From assembly GCF_002127535.1 (NCBI RefSeq), contig NZ_MUBJ01000016.1:44738-108737 (forward strand): a stretch of 64,000 nucleotides of DNA, given 5' to 3'. A model generated the notes under the pieces. That model was not told where the DNA came from. It saw only the letters and a program-made list of their open reading frames with translations, and did no database searches. The position numbers and the translations under genes are program-made. The DNA comes from Xenorhabdus vietnamensis (lineage in GTDB: Bacteria > Pseudomonadota > Gammaproteobacteria > Enterobacterales > Enterobacteriaceae). Of this stretch, positions 34,958 through 46,747 are shown piece after piece; positions within the stretch are counted from its first letter, which is position 1, and each line of letters begins with the position of its first letter.

Positions 34958-36077
34958 AAGGATAATGAATACAATGAAGATAGGATTTATCGATGTTACC
35001 GTTACCATGTCCTACGGTGGTATTCAAACCGCAGTTTGGGAGTTAGCCAAAGCGTTGGCAGATGCGGGACATGAGGTTCATATTTTCGGTGGTATTGGTG
35101 ATGTTCGGCCTGCATTGGGTGGAAGAAATATCCATATTCATACTTTCCCTTTTATTCACAGAGAGCGAGTGCTTAACATCGGGCGCCGCTTTCAACGCAT
35201 TGTTGAACGTTACTCTTTTGCTCGTCATTCCCGCGAAGCTGTTATTGCTGAAAATTTTGATTGGGTGATTTTGACGAAGCCTTTTGATTTTTTCTGGCCC
35301 AGAATGATGCCTAAAACATCCCATACCCGGTTTTGCTATATGAGCGGTGGAACCAGTTTTTTTAAAGGGGATCGGTTATTAAGTCAGAAAATATCAGCAT
35401 GGGTTGCGTGTAGCCATTTTAATGCTTGGCAGATTCAGCATCACTTCAAGCAATTTCCAAGCGTTATTTATAATGGAGTGGATGTCGACAAATTCAAACC
35501 TGCTGATTCTGACGTCCGAGTTCGATTAGGTATTGATGAAAAAACATTCCTGTTAACGTTTGCTGGCAGACTGGTTGGCTGGAAAGGCATGAAAGTGGCG
35601 ATTGATGCAATGGTTTTGCTGCGGGACAAAGATGTAAAATTATTGATTATTGGTGAAGGTGAAGAGTTGAAAGCACTTGAAAAGCGTGTTTCGGCTTTAC
35701 AGTTGCAAAAATCTGTCATTTTTCATCCTCCAGTTGGCCATGATCAATTACCTGAATTTTATGCGGCAGGAGATGCGGGTATTTTCCCTAGTATTGGTGA
35801 TGAAGCGTTTGGTATTACAATTGCAGAATCGATGGCATGTGGACGTCCTGTAATTGCCAGCTATATTGGTGGAATACCGGAGGTGGTTGGCAATGAGGGG
35901 AGTGCTGGTATTCTGGTCACTCCGGGGGATGCTGTGGCTATTGTTGATGCGGTAAATCATCTTTTGTCTTTGTCGGATAGAGGAAAAGGTATGGGTAAAA
36001 CTGCTCGCCAGAGGGTTGAATCGAGGTACACTTGGGAACATTCTGCTAGCCGTTTATTGAACGCGATAAAAAAATAA
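34950..36077 (+). CDS. Family GT4 glycosyltransferase, LPS core
   Basis: GT4 features: MSYGGIQTAVWELAKAL in the N-terminal domain, FAGRLVGWKGMKVAIDA at the domain junction, and GDEAFGITIAESMACGRPV near 285. The start is uncertain: ATG 34950, 34965 and 34974 are in frame, and 34974 (MKIGFIDVTVT) gives the usual family start. Its stop overlaps the next start by one base (TAATG). Sugar specificity unknown. Confidence 0.83.
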   Translation: MNERIMNTMKIGFIDVTVTMSYGGIQTAVWELAKALADAGHEVHIFGGIGDVRPALGGRNIHIHTFPFIHRERVLNIGRRFQRIVERYSFARHSREAVIAENFDWVILTKPFDFFWPRMMPKTSHTRFCYMSGGTSFFKGDRLLSQKISAWVACSHFNAWQIQHHFKQFPSVIYNGVDVDKFKPADSDVRVRLGIDEKTFLLTFAGRLVGWKGMKVAIDAMVLLRDKDVKLLIIGEGEELKALEKRVSALQLQKSVIFHPPVGHDQLPEFYAAGDAGIFPSIGDEAFGITIAESMACGRPVIASYIGGIPEVVGNEGSAGILVTPGDAVAIVDAVNHLLSLSDRGKGMGKTARQRVESRYTWEHSASRLLNAIKK

Positions 36078-37255
36078 TGAAAATTGCGTATATTGACCCT
36101 TATCCTGTGCCTGATTATCGGGTTGCGTCACTGCAAATTTTGCAGAATGTAGATGCTTTTGCTCGGCAGGGGCACTGTGTTTACCTGATTACACCAAAAG
36201 GCCAAAGCCAAGTTGAAGATATTCTTGGCAGACCGTTACCGCCTTCTGTGAACTTAATTGCTCTGCACAATATACGAAGAAAATGGTATTTCCCATTAAA
36301 TACTCAGAAACTATTTTATTTGCAGGTTTCTCGGTGGATTAAAGAGCATGAGGTCGATGCTTTTTTTACCCGTAACCTTAAAATGGCAAATTATCTGCTG
36401 CGTAATCATCCAGGTATTCCTCATTTCTTTGAAAGCCATGAAGTATTTTCTCAGTCATTTAAAGAATCCCATGATTTACTCAACCGTAAAAACCAACGTA
36501 AATATAATAAATTAAGAGAAATAGAACAGCAGGTTTATGATAGTTCTAAGGTTATTTTTGCTCTGACTTCGTTACTGCAAGAAGATATTTATAAGCAATA
36601 TAGTGTTAATACACCGATTGTTGTGGCATCCGATGGTGTTGACATGTTGGCGGTTGAATCAGCTAAACAGGCTCTTTCCAATAGCGATCTCAAAAGTACA
36701 CTTCCTAAAAAAGTGCTTTATTTAGGGAGCTTACATCGTTGGAAAGGCGTCCCAACAGTAATGAAAGCTATGTCTTATCTGGATAATATTGAGCTAAACA
36801 TTGCTGGAGGGACAACTGAGCAAATTGAGCGATTGCAGAGAACAGCCGAACAGATTGGTGTGATTGATAAAGTTAATTTTCTTGGTTTTGTTCAACCCAT
36901 AAAACGTTTTCAGGTTATTGCTGATAATGATATCTGTGTTCTGCCACTGACGAAAACCAGTATTGGCAGTCGCTATACCTCTCCTCTTAAACTTTTTGAA
37001 TACATGGCCATGGGAAAGCCTGTGGTTATTTCTGATTTTCCGTCCATTCGTGACGCTGTTGATGAAAATGCGGTAAATTTTGCTGATAGTGAAAATGCAG
37101 AAAGTTTTGCTGAACAGATACAATGGCTAATTAATCACCCCAGCGAAATGATGGCGAAAGTTGACCATTCGCAATGGTTAGTAACAGAACGTTTTAACTG
37201 GGATCAGCGTGCGAAGTTAATTATAGGCGTGATAGCGGAAAAGTTATTCCAATAA
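36077..37255 (+). CDS. Family GT4 glycosyltransferase, LPS core
   Basis: A 392-residue protein with MKIAYIDPYPVPDYRVASLQ at the N terminus, VLYLGSLHRWKGVPTVMKA at the domain junction and SPLKLFEYMAMGKPVV in the C-terminal donor site, which identify a GT4 enzyme. It ends the four-gene run. A good terminator follows. Role in core extension is inferred from context. Confidence 0.83.
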   Translation: MKIAYIDPYPVPDYRVASLQILQNVDAFARQGHCVYLITPKGQSQVEDILGRPLPPSVNLIALHNIRRKWYFPLNTQKLFYLQVSRWIKEHEVDAFFTRNLKMANYLLRNHPGIPHFFESHEVFSQSFKESHDLLNRKNQRKYNKLREIEQQVYDSSKVIFALTSLLQEDIYKQYSVNTPIVVASDGVDMLAVESAKQALSNSDLKSTLPKKVLYLGSLHRWKGVPTVMKAMSYLDNIELNIAGGTTEQIERLQRTAEQIGVIDKVNFLGFVQPIKRFQVIADNDICVLPLTKTSIGSRYTSPLKLFEYMAMGKPVVISDFPSIRDAVDENAVNFADSENAESFAEQIQWLINHPSEMMAKVDHSQWLVTERFNWDQRAKLIIGVIAEKLFQ

Positions 37256-37275
37256 TTGACTGATCTTATTGGATT

Positions 37276-37314
37276 CAGCCCATATCATTCATTGCTTATG
37301 GGCTGGTGTTTTTC
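37276..37314 (+). terminator. Terminator of the glycosyltransferase run
   Basis: Stem CAGCCCATA (37276-37284) / TATGGGCTG (37297-37305) followed by GTGTTTTT; separates this run from the convergent waaL gene. Confidence 0.85.
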
Positions 37315-37317
37315 CGT

Positions 37318-38565
37318 TTAGTTCATTGCCTTATCGGTTGTTTTCTTATATAGCGCAATTATTAAACCAAATAAGATACCTATCTGATTGATGTAGGCAT
37401 TTTCAAAAGCTCCCCTGACGACAAACAAGCCAATAAAAGCAGACAAAAGGATAAGCCCTACTTGCCGGACAATACCTCTATGTTCGCGAATGATTTGCCC
37501 TCCAGTAAATAGAGCTGAAAATGTCATCAATAATGTTGTTATCAGACCAAGGATGCCAGCCGAGAACCAAAGTGATAAGAAGACATTATGTGGACCAATC
37601 GAAGTTCTAAATGTCCAGTCAGGATAATCGGCAGCACGGCTATTGTAGACTTGATGATAAACTTTATTACCAAAGCCATAGCCTTTGATGGGGTGCTCCA
37701 TAATTAGGGACCATGCTGAACCTTGGGTGCCGTTACTATAGCGATAACTACTGTCTGTTTGAGTGAGTTTATGGATCAGTAACCGGGTATCAGGGTTAGA
37801 TGTAGCTGTCCAATGTGTAACGCCAGCCAGTAACCCCAAACATATTGTAGCTGCGAGGGTGAGTTTCCATTCTCTGTTAACCACGATGATGAGCAGAGTA
37901 ACGACCATAATGGCAACCCAGGCACCACGGGATAGTGTTCCAAGGAGTAAAAACAGGCTCACTGCGGAGGCAATGATTAATAATAACCAGCTTAGTAAAG
38001 TATGTTTTTTCCAGAGCGCCCAAGTACATAGCAATACGGGGAAATAGAAAATAAATCCGTAAGAAAATTCACGATGATTGTAATTCTTAAATGGTATTTC
38101 ACCTGTAGCATGGTAATTGATAAGGTATTTCGCAATATCTGTTAGTGAAATAGTGGTCATACCGATAATAAATGCAATTAAACTCATCTTCGCAATGTGC
38201 TCTTTGCTTTCCTTATAGAGCACAATGGGGAAAGTAAAACTAAATAGAAGCAATCCATTTAAGATAGGTTTGTTCATTTCCTTGAAACTCAATGCAGAAT
38301 CAATGGAGATCCCAACAGAATAGAACATCGCCAGAACAAACAATAAAATGGATAAAAATAGATGATTCTTTAGTGAATTAGCTACTTGGCGAAAATCTTT
38401 TACCAGATAATAGAGTGCAGTTGTACAGATAAGAATCATGACAAGATTTTTGTATCTTGTGATATCAGGCAGATAAACAAGAATAATATAGAGTCCAACA
38501 ATGGATAAATTCCATAAAGATTTCTTATCGTGACTGATGTTAAATCTATTTTTTATATTAAGCAT
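37318..38565 (-). CDS. waaL: O-antigen ligase / Wzy_C-family membrane protein
   Basis: A 415-residue protein with about 11-12 hydrophobic segments and a periplasmic loop bearing the Wzy_C-type pattern (RGAWVAIMV upstream; SLIMEHPIKGYGFGNKVYH; GPHNVFLSLWFSAGILGL). The GPHN-containing stretch is the usual WaaL/Wzy catalytic-loop region. It would join O-antigen to lipid A-core on the periplasmic face. The gene lies within the core cluster and reads against its neighbours. An O-antigen polymerase is the alternative, but context favours the ligase. Confidence 0.75.
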   Translation of the reverse strand: MLNIKNRFNISHDKKSLWNLSIVGLYIILVYLPDITRYKNLVMILICTTALYYLVKDFRQVANSLKNHLFLSILLFVLAMFYSVGISIDSALSFKEMNKPILNGLLLFSFTFPIVLYKESKEHIAKMSLIAFIIGMTTISLTDIAKYLINYHATGEIPFKNYNHREFSYGFIFYFPVLLCTWALWKKHTLLSWLLLIIASAVSLFLLLGTLSRGAWVAIMVVTLLIIVVNREWKLTLAATICLGLLAGVTHWTATSNPDTRLLIHKLTQTDSSYRYSNGTQGSAWSLIMEHPIKGYGFGNKVYHQVYNSRAADYPDWTFRTSIGPHNVFLSLWFSAGILGLITTLLMTFSALFTGGQIIREHRGIVRQVGLILLSAFIGLFVVRGAFENAYINQIGILFGLIIALYKKTTDKAMN

Positions 38566-38696
38566 AATGATGGTCTGTTTTTCTTAGCTGTCCAATAGAA
38601 TCTGGCTGCAAATGATACATGAAAACGGTATTGTAATCTGCTCAGATACAATGTCCTCAGATACCATGTCGTAGATAACTTATTTAAGGAGTCGGT

Positions 38697-39506
38697 ATGC
38701 CGGAGCTACCAGAGGTGGAAACCAGTCGGAGAGGGATTGAACCTCACTTGGTTGGGAATGTAATCCAATATGCCGAAGTCAGAAATCCACGTTTGCGCTG
38801 GCCTGTTTCCGAGCAAATCATGGCGCTTTCAGACAGGCCTGTACTTAGTGTCCGACGACGGGCAAAGTATTTGTTGCTTGAGTTGCCGGAGGGCTGGATT
38901 ATTATCCATCTGGGAATGTCTGGCAGTTTACGTGTCTTGTTGGATGAGCAACCGCCAGCAAAGCATGATCATGTTGATTTGATTATGGCTGATGGCAAAA
39001 TTCTCCGGTATACCGATCCCCGACGTTTTGGTGCGTGGTTATGGAGTGACAATCTCAATGAATGTTCTGTGCTGGCTCATTTAGGCCCTGAGCCTCTTTC
39101 TGACCAGTTTGATGGCGAATATCTTTACACACTTTCCCGCAATAAAAAAACGGCTATCAAACCTTGGTTGATGGATAATAAAGTTGTCGTTGGTGTTGGG
39201 AATATCTATGCCAATGAAGCGCTATTTGTTGCACGTATCTTGCCTGAACGTCCAGTGAACTCTCTGACACAGCAAGAAGTTCACCTATTAGTCGATACAA
39301 TCAAACAGATCTTACGTCGTTCCATTGAGCAAGGTGGAACGACGCTGAAGGATTTTCTGCAATCTGATGGTAAACCAGGATATTTTGCTCAGGAGTTGTT
39401 TGTCTATGGCAAGAAAGATGAGTCCTGCCCAGTATGCGGTGAGAAAATCGAGAGCGTAAAATTGGGGCAACGCAGTACATTTTTCTGTCGTCAGTGTCAG
39501 CATTAA
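38697..39506 (+). CDS. mutM: Formamidopyrimidine-DNA glycosylase
   Basis: A 269-residue enzyme that removes 8-oxoguanine and related lesions. The N-terminal PELPEVE holds the catalytic Pro2 and Glu3, and the C-terminal zinc finger has CPVC and CRQC. ATG 38697 has AAGGAG ahead. As in E. coli it lies next to coaD, with which it converges. Confidence 0.98.
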   Translation: MPELPEVETSRRGIEPHLVGNVIQYAEVRNPRLRWPVSEQIMALSDRPVLSVRRRAKYLLLELPEGWIIIHLGMSGSLRVLLDEQPPAKHDHVDLIMADGKILRYTDPRRFGAWLWSDNLNECSVLAHLGPEPLSDQFDGEYLYTLSRNKKTAIKPWLMDNKVVVGVGNIYANEALFVARILPERPVNSLTQQEVHLLVDTIKQILRRSIEQGGTTLKDFLQSDGKPGYFAQELFVYGKKDESCPVCGEKIESVKLGQRSTFFCRQCQH

Positions 39507-39513
39507 GCGTATT

Positions 39514-39536
39514 GGGGGCAGAAGATATTTGCCCCC
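39514..39536. terminator. Hairpin between mutM and coaD
   Basis: Stem GGGGGCA / TGCCCCC with a 9-base loop between convergent genes; no clear T-run, so its strength is uncertain. Confidence 0.5.
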
Positions 39537-39546
39537 GATGATGGTG

Positions 39547-40803
<1,257 letters not shown>

Positions 40804-40804
<1 letters not shown>

Positions 40805-42081
40805 TAATGGCTCCTTGGGGGGAGATAAGGTACCAGTAATTTTAGCAAGCGTTGAAGAGCACCTTGGTTTTCATGCAGGACTTCTGCAGCGTGGTGACCG
40901 TAATAGCGTCGGTAATCTTTGTCGGTCAGCAAGCTGTTGATAGCTGAACTTAATGACTGGCTATCAGTAACAGTAATCAATCCATCCGCTTTATCCAGCT
41001 TGGCACAGATATCTTTAAAATTGAATGTATGTGGACCCATGATAACTGGAATGGCATGGGCTGCCGCTTCCAGTGGGTTATGTCCTCCACGTTCTATCAG
41101 GCTCCCTCCGACAAAAGCCAGATCAGCGATACCGTACAGAAGCATCAATTCGCCCATCGTATCTCCAATAACCACTTGCACATTGGAGTCAGGAATAGTA
41201 TTTGCACTACGCAAGATTGCGTTCAGCCCGGCTTTTTGGGTCAACTCTGCGGCTTTACCAAAACGCTCAGGATGGCGGGGTACCAGAATTAACAGTAAGT
41301 CAGGGAATTGCTTAAGAAGTTTGCAATGTGCATCCAGAATAATCGTTTCTTCCCCATCATGGGTGCTGGTTGCTATCCATACAGGACGATGAGGTGCCCA
41401 TTGGCGGCGCAGTGTGACGGCTTTGGCTGCGAGTTCTGGTGTAACAGAAATATCGAACTTAAGGCTACCAGTTACAGAAAGCTGGGAGCGTTTTAATCCC
41501 AATTCGATAAAACGTTCACCATCTTCCTGATTCTGTGCGGCGATTAATGTGACCTTATTTAAAATGGTTTTAATGAAGCCGCCAATTTTTTGATATCCCG
41601 CCGCAGAGCGTGCTGATAGCCTCGCGTTGGCGATAACCAGTGGGATTTCTCTTTGATGTAGCTGAGTGATCAGATTCGGCCATAGTTCGGTTTCCATAAT
41701 GATCACTAACTTTGGGTTTACATGATCAAGAAAACGGCTCATTGAGCCTGGCAGGTCATAGGGAAGGTATACGTGGTTAACATCATTGCCCAGAGCAGAA
41801 AGAACCCTTTCAGATCCTGTTGGTGTCATGGTAGTTATAGTAATGGGCAAAAAAGGATAATGGTGCCGTAAAATTCGCACTAGCGGAATGGCAGCTAATG
41901 TCTCTCCGACAGAAACGGAATGCAGTAATATTCCACCGGAAACCACCTTTTTGGCGCAGAAGCCATAGCGTTCCTCCCAGCGTTTGCGGTACGCAGGTGA
42001 TTTCCGGCTGCGTAGCAGCAGACGTAACCAAATAATTGGTTGGATAAGGTAGAGAAGTACCTGATATACGCGAAGCAACAT
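40804..42081 (-). CDS. waaA: Kdo transferase
   Basis: A 425-residue GT30 enzyme with one N-terminal membrane anchor ([15 protein letters not shown]). It adds Kdo residues to lipid IVA, the first step of core assembly. [14 protein letters not shown] carries the catalytic Glu, and [10 protein letters not shown] and [19 protein letters not shown] are family motifs. First gene of the waaA-waaE-coaD operon. Confidence 0.97.
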
Positions 42082-42186
42082 TCTATCAAATTCACTGACA
42101 TAGACTGCGGTTATAGTACCACATTGACTTAAAGAAAGTGTGTAAAATACAGTCCCTTTTGAACCATAAGTTTGGTATTCTGTATA

Positions 42187-43290
42187 CTATTTTTCTATTA
42201 ATTCAATATATTGCTTTTGTATACTGCTTGCCTCAAATTTTTTATATAGTTCATCTGTAATTTGTGGAGGCATATCGTAAGCAAGTCGTATTTTTTCTGC
42301 CAAAGAATCTGCATCAAGTTTAGACAGATAGTTTTCCAATTGACCAGCCATTATCTCTCTAACACCACCAGGGCAATCAGTACTGACAATAGGTGTATGG
42401 CAAATTAATGCTTCGATTAATACGGTCGGCAATCCTTCACTGTCTGAACTTATAACAACAGCTTTCGCTTCATTGATAATGGGGTGTGGATTAGGCTGAA
42501 AACCAGCTAAAATGACTTTATCATCTAACCCATACTGATGGATTTTTACTTTAAGATGATCTTCTATTTCTTTAGGGCCTTGTCCTACAATGATAAGTTT
42601 GCATGGAAGATTTGCCTTTGCAAAAGCTTCTATTAATCGGTCTTGACGTTTTACTTGATGTAAGCGTCCGACATGCAGAATGTAACTCAATCCATGATAA
42701 GGATTAGTTTCTGAGGCTTGTGCTTTTATTTTCTCAAAATCAAAGGGATTATAGATGGTTTTTATCTGTTTGGGGTTTATTCCAATATTGCTTAACAGAT
42801 CATTGCTAACAGCGTCAGAAACGCAGATAACCTTTTTATTTTTATAAACCTTTTTTATCTTTTCTTTTTTTATCCAATAAGAAAAGCCACTTTTGTTGCT
42901 TAAGTATGATTGAGAAAAAATCCCGTGAATACAATGCCATATATTGCAATTTTTCAGGATTTTGGATTTAACTACGATGCGGTCAGTTTTATGTAGATTA
43001 GATATAACAAGTACAGGTTTGCCTTTTTGTTGGAAAAGCTTAAATAAAACTTTATCCATCGCTTTAGCTCTGCGGTTTATTTCATTGAGTTTTCTTAGTG
43101 GTCCTTGGTAGTCATCTAAACTGACAATGTACTGAATATCTTCTGGGATGGTATAATCCAATTGAGTATTGAGTGAAAGTAATGAGACTTGGTAGTTTGA
43201 TTTACTCAAACTGGCTGCAAGGCGAAGAGTAACATTTTCAGCTCCTCCTCCAGGTAATCCATCGATAATAAAAAGAATATGTTCTTTCAC
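42187..43290 (-). CDS. Family GT4 glycosyltransferase, LPS core
   Basis: A 367-residue GT4 protein: DGLPGGGAENVTLRLAASL near the start, ILHVGRLHQVKRQDRLIEAF at the domain junction, and SSDSEGLPTVLIEALICHTPIV in the donor site. It starts with GTG (43290), which overlaps the stop of the WaaG-like gene by one base. Its sugar is unknown; it may extend the outer core. Confidence 0.83.
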   Translation of the reverse strand: MKEHILFIIDGLPGGGAENVTLRLAASLSKSNYQVSLLSLNTQLDYTIPEDIQYIVSLDDYQGPLRKLNEINRRAKAMDKVLFKLFQQKGKPVLVISNLHKTDRIVVKSKILKNCNIWHCIHGIFSQSYLSNKSGFSYWIKKEKIKKVYKNKKVICVSDAVSNDLLSNIGINPKQIKTIYNPFDFEKIKAQASETNPYHGLSYILHVGRLHQVKRQDRLIEAFAKANLPCKLIIVGQGPKEIEDHLKVKIHQYGLDDKVILAGFQPNPHPIINEAKAVVISSDSEGLPTVLIEALICHTPIVSTDCPGGVREIMAGQLENYLSKLDADSLAEKIRLAYDMPPQITDELYKKFEASSIQKQYIELIEK

Positions 43291-44417
43291 TATGCTAAAA
43301 CTCGCTGATAAAGATCGTTTAATTGTTTAGATAAATTCTCTGGAGTTGCAGCGATTATTTGGTTTCTGGCAGCAATAGACATATCTGTTCCGAATATATT
43401 ATCAGGAATGCTATGAACAGCATCCTTTAATTTTTCAATATCTAATGCATCACAGATAAAACCATTTTTTCCTTCGGTGATGAATTCTGCCCCCCCACAT
43501 GTCGTACTAGTAATAACAGGCAAACCGCATGCCATAGCCTCAAGGATCACATTGGGAAATGGATCATATAGTGTCGGTAGGAGCAAAGCATCAGACAGTT
43601 GATAAAAAGGCAATGTATTTTTTTGTAATCCCATGAAACGGATGCGATGAGCACATCCTAAAGTATTTGCAATTGACTGATATTTACTTTGTTCTTTGTC
43701 TTTGCCAATAACTAATAGATAACTATCTGTTTTCGCGACAGCTTTAATTGCCGCAGATAATCCCTTTCGCTCAAAACCGGAACCAACATAAATCAAGCAT
43801 CTTGCAGTGGCGGGGATTTGATATTGTTGCCTAAGCTGTAGGCGGGATTGCTCATCCGCAGGAAAAAACTTTATGTTATCAATCGAGTTGTATATAACGG
43901 CGATTTTATCTTCGGTTACACCAAATTCTTCGATAATTTCCTTTTTTACCATCTCAGAGTTGCAGATCACTTTTTTTAAAGCAGGATCTGCATACATTTC
44001 TGCCTCAGCACTCATGACATAGCGGTGATACCGATCATTTAACAGCCATTGTGCTTTCCATGTTGGCAAGATGCGGGTTCGTTGATGTAACCAGCGTTGA
44101 TGAACGCCATCTCCAGCTCGATAAATATCACAGCCAGTAATGCGTTCATGGCTTTGAACTAAATCAAACTGTTCTTTTTGCCATAGTTTTCGTGCTGATG
44201 TGGCAAAACCTTTTTCACGGCTAATTCTTCCATATTTAATGGGATTGCATAGGTGAATGCGCCAATTTGGATTACTTTCACCTTGCCAAGAACGTGTAAT
44301 GACATTAAGTTCAAGCTGTTGGTATTCTAATGCTTCCAGAGCTCTTGAAATAAAACGTTCAGCACCTCCATCTGGACGATACTTTTGACGGACAATGGCT
44401 AAACGTAATGGTTTCAT
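43290..44417 (-). CDS. waaG: WaaG-like core glycosyltransferase (GT4)
   Basis: A 375-residue protein with the WaaG-type N terminus RLAIVRQKYRPDGGAERFISRALEAL, the HERITGCDIYRAGDGVHQRW segment near residue 95 and PFPNVILEAMACGLPVITS near 290. WaaG adds the first hexose of the outer core to heptose II. It overlaps the WaaQ-like gene by ATGA, an order (waaQ-waaG) known from other enterobacteria. Confidence 0.8.
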   Translation of the reverse strand: MKPLRLAIVRQKYRPDGGAERFISRALEALEYQQLELNVITRSWQGESNPNWRIHLCNPIKYGRISREKGFATSARKLWQKEQFDLVQSHERITGCDIYRAGDGVHQRWLHQRTRILPTWKAQWLLNDRYHRYVMSAEAEMYADPALKKVICNSEMVKKEIIEEFGVTEDKIAVIYNSIDNIKFFPADEQSRLQLRQQYQIPATARCLIYVGSGFERKGLSAAIKAVAKTDSYLLVIGKDKEQSKYQSIANTLGCAHRIRFMGLQKNTLPFYQLSDALLLPTLYDPFPNVILEAMACGLPVITSTTCGGAEFITEGKNGFICDALDIEKLKDAVHSIPDNIFGTDMSIAARNQIIAATPENLSKQLNDLYQRVLA

Positions 44418-45484
44418 GAAATATATTTCCTTGCTGCTGAAATGACGGCATCTGTAGGTATCAGATCTAAGTAACGTTCGTTTGTATGAGTTTTTATGTC
44501 ATCTGGGTGTGGAATATTGCCATAATTGCCAGCCCAAATCACCTCACCAACGGATTGCCAAGGTTTCCAGAATGTCAGTTTGGATGGGCCGAATAATGCA
44601 ATACAGGGCGTTTCCAGAGCTGCAGCCATATGCATTGGTACTGAATCTACGCCAATAAATAACTTAGCGTGATCAATCAAAGCGGCAAGTTTGGGTAATG
44701 TCAACTTTCCGGCTAGAGAAAGAATATTCTTTTTGTTATCAGTGCAGTGTGACAAGATAGTATCGACCATCTCCAATTCCTTTTGATCTGGCCCAGAAGT
44801 AATGATAATGCTATGTCCATCTTTTTGTAGTGCAGTAATCACTTCTGCCATTTTTTTTTCATCCCAACACTTAAAAAACCATCGGGAGGTAGGTTGAATA
44901 ACGACGTATCTTTCTGAAAATCGATGTTTAGAAAGTATTTTCTTGATCCACTGTAAATCATTATCGCTATAACTCATTGTCACTTTTGTGATAATTGAAT
45001 TAAATTGTAACGGTTTTAGGATGGAAAGATTTTGTTCTACTGTATGCAATGAATCATGATCATCTGTTGGTATAACCTTAGTATGACAGAAACGCCATTT
45101 CCAATTTTGTCGTTTAGGGAAACTAAGAGCCAAGCGAGTAGGCGCACCTGTAAAACGGGAAATAAATGAGCTTCTCCATTGGTCAGCAAGGTTGATCACT
45201 AAATCATAGCGTTGCTGTCTTAATGTTTTGAGCAGAGTCCACTCATGCAATAATTTCTTTCTTGTACCTAACTGTTTCCATTTGCGGTCTATGGAAAAAA
45301 TACGAGAAATCTCTGCTGAATTTTCCAACATAGGTGCAGTTTCTTGATAAAGGAGTACATCAATTTCTGCATCTGTATAGTGGTGGGCTAGTGTGCTGAT
45401 AACTGGTGTTATCAGTAACATATCTCCGTGATGTTGTAATTTAATCACCAAAATGCGTTTGATTTTATTGTTTTTGGAAGTCAT
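44414..45484 (-). CDS. waaQ: WaaQ-like heptosyltransferase III (GT9)
   Basis: A 356-residue GT9 protein: KRILVIKLQHHGDMLLITPV at the N terminus, TSRWFFKCWDEKKMAEVI in the middle and LFIGVDSVPMHMAAALETPC in the C-terminal domain, all characteristic of WaaQ. It adds the side heptose to the inner core. First gene of a three-gene minus-strand operon. Confidence 0.82.
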   Translation of the reverse strand: MTSKNNKIKRILVIKLQHHGDMLLITPVISTLAHHYTDAEIDVLLYQETAPMLENSAEISRIFSIDRKWKQLGTRKKLLHEWTLLKTLRQQRYDLVINLADQWRSSFISRFTGAPTRLALSFPKRQNWKWRFCHTKVIPTDDHDSLHTVEQNLSILKPLQFNSIITKVTMSYSDNDLQWIKKILSKHRFSERYVVIQPTSRWFFKCWDEKKMAEVITALQKDGHSIIITSGPDQKELEMVDTILSHCTDNKKNILSLAGKLTLPKLAALIDHAKLFIGVDSVPMHMAAALETPCIALFGPSKLTFWKPWQSVGEVIWAGNYGNIPHPDDIKTHTNERYLDLIPTDAVISAARKYIS

Positions 45485-45611
45485 TTGTTGAGTTCTTTAG
45501 CATATCAAGATCATAGGGTGATCTTAATGTAAAAATCATAGTGTGACATCTTTAAGTAAACCAACCAAGATCAGTATTGAATAGAGTTTACGCGTAATCA
45601 GAGATTTGGGA

Positions 45612-45657
45612 TTATCTAATTGCGCTCTTTGATTGCTATGCGTACCATTAGATAATT
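45612..45657. promoter_or_regulatory. Inverted repeat in waaQ-deacetylase divergent region
   Basis: ATTATCTAAT (45612-45621) and ATTAGATAAT (45648-45657), perfect complements with 26 bp between, in the 200-bp gap between divergent operons. It may be an operator pair or a hairpin in a leader. Confidence 0.4.
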
Positions 45658-45684
45658 ATTATTATCACATTTTGGTGCATATCA

Positions 45685-46647
45685 ATGTCATTACCCGCTT
45701 TTATTATCACGATCGACACTGAAGGTGATGATCTATGGCAAAATAATGGTCAAATCTCAACAAAAAACACAAATTATTTACCAAGATTTCAGAATCTTTG
45801 TGAGCACTTTGGGTTTAAACCTGTTTGGCTAACTAACTACGAAATGGTAATGGATGACAACTACATCGAATTTGCCAAGGATGTAATAGCCAGAGACACC
45901 GGTGAGATTGGTATGCACTTACATGCTTGGAATAATCCTCCAATTGTTCCTCTGACTGATGATGATATGCGTTATAAGCCTTATCTGATTGAATATCCGA
46001 AAGATCAGATCAAAGCGAAAATTGATTTAATAACGAATCTCCTTGAAGAAAAGCTCCAAACGAAAATGCTGAGCCATCGTGCTGGTCGTTGGGCATTCAA
46101 TGAATATTACGCTCAGTTATTGGTTGAGTATGGCTATCAGGTAGATTGCTCCGTTACCCCAAAAGTTAATTGGAACTTTACTAAGGGGGATCCTAATGGA
46201 AATGGCGGAGCAAATTATAGCCGTTTTCCTGAGCATGCTTATTTTATGGATTTACAGGATATTTCTAAAGAAGGCGATTCTTCGTTATTGCAAGTGCCGA
46301 TGAGTATTCAGTATAGGCATTCTGAGATTATGAACTTTGTTAAGCAGAAATATGATAGATTGAGAGGAAAACAGCGTTCTCCATCGGTTAATTGGTTACG
46401 GCCAAAAGGTGGGAATTTGGAGCAGATGAAGATTGTTGTCCAGCAAACTTTAGCAAATGGCAGTGATTATGTTGAGTTTATGCTGCATTCATCTGAATTT
46501 ATGCCAGGTGGAAGTCCAACTTTTCATAATGAAGAACAGATCGAATTGCTTTATCAAGATTTGGAAGGGTTGTTTGAGTTTTTGAAGCCATTGGTACAGG
46601 GGATGACGTTGGGGGAGTATTTTCGAGTAAAATTGCTTAGAAACTAA
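45685..46647 (+). CDS. WalW-like polysaccharide deacetylase
   Basis: A 320-residue NodB-homology protein: FIITIDTEGDD with the catalytic/metal Asp pair, GMHLHAW with the two metal histidines, and SHRAGRWAF. Such enzymes (WalW in Proteus-type LPS clusters) remove acetyl groups from amino sugars of the core. No signal peptide is seen, so it works in the cytoplasm during assembly. Divergent from waaQ. Confidence 0.8.
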   Translation: MSLPAFIITIDTEGDDLWQNNGQISTKNTNYLPRFQNLCEHFGFKPVWLTNYEMVMDDNYIEFAKDVIARDTGEIGMHLHAWNNPPIVPLTDDDMRYKPYLIEYPKDQIKAKIDLITNLLEEKLQTKMLSHRAGRWAFNEYYAQLLVEYGYQVDCSVTPKVNWNFTKGDPNGNGGANYSRFPEHAYFMDLQDISKEGDSSLLQVPMSIQYRHSEIMNFVKQKYDRLRGKQRSPSVNWLRPKGGNLEQMKIVVQQTLANGSDYVEFMLHSSEFMPGGSPTFHNEEQIELLYQDLEGLFEFLKPLVQGMTLGEYFRVKLLRN

Positions 46648-46747
46648 ATATAAAATGAGAGACTGTAGTTTATATGATATGAAAGCATAAGCATTCCTTA
46701 AATGTTATTCTTTAATAATAAATAATTTATTTTACGGTAGTTTTTAT

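Noticed and set aside
45601..45660. RfaH ops element upstream of waaQ
   Set aside because: The closest sequence on the minus strand (GGTACGCAT) does not match the ops core GGTAGCGT.
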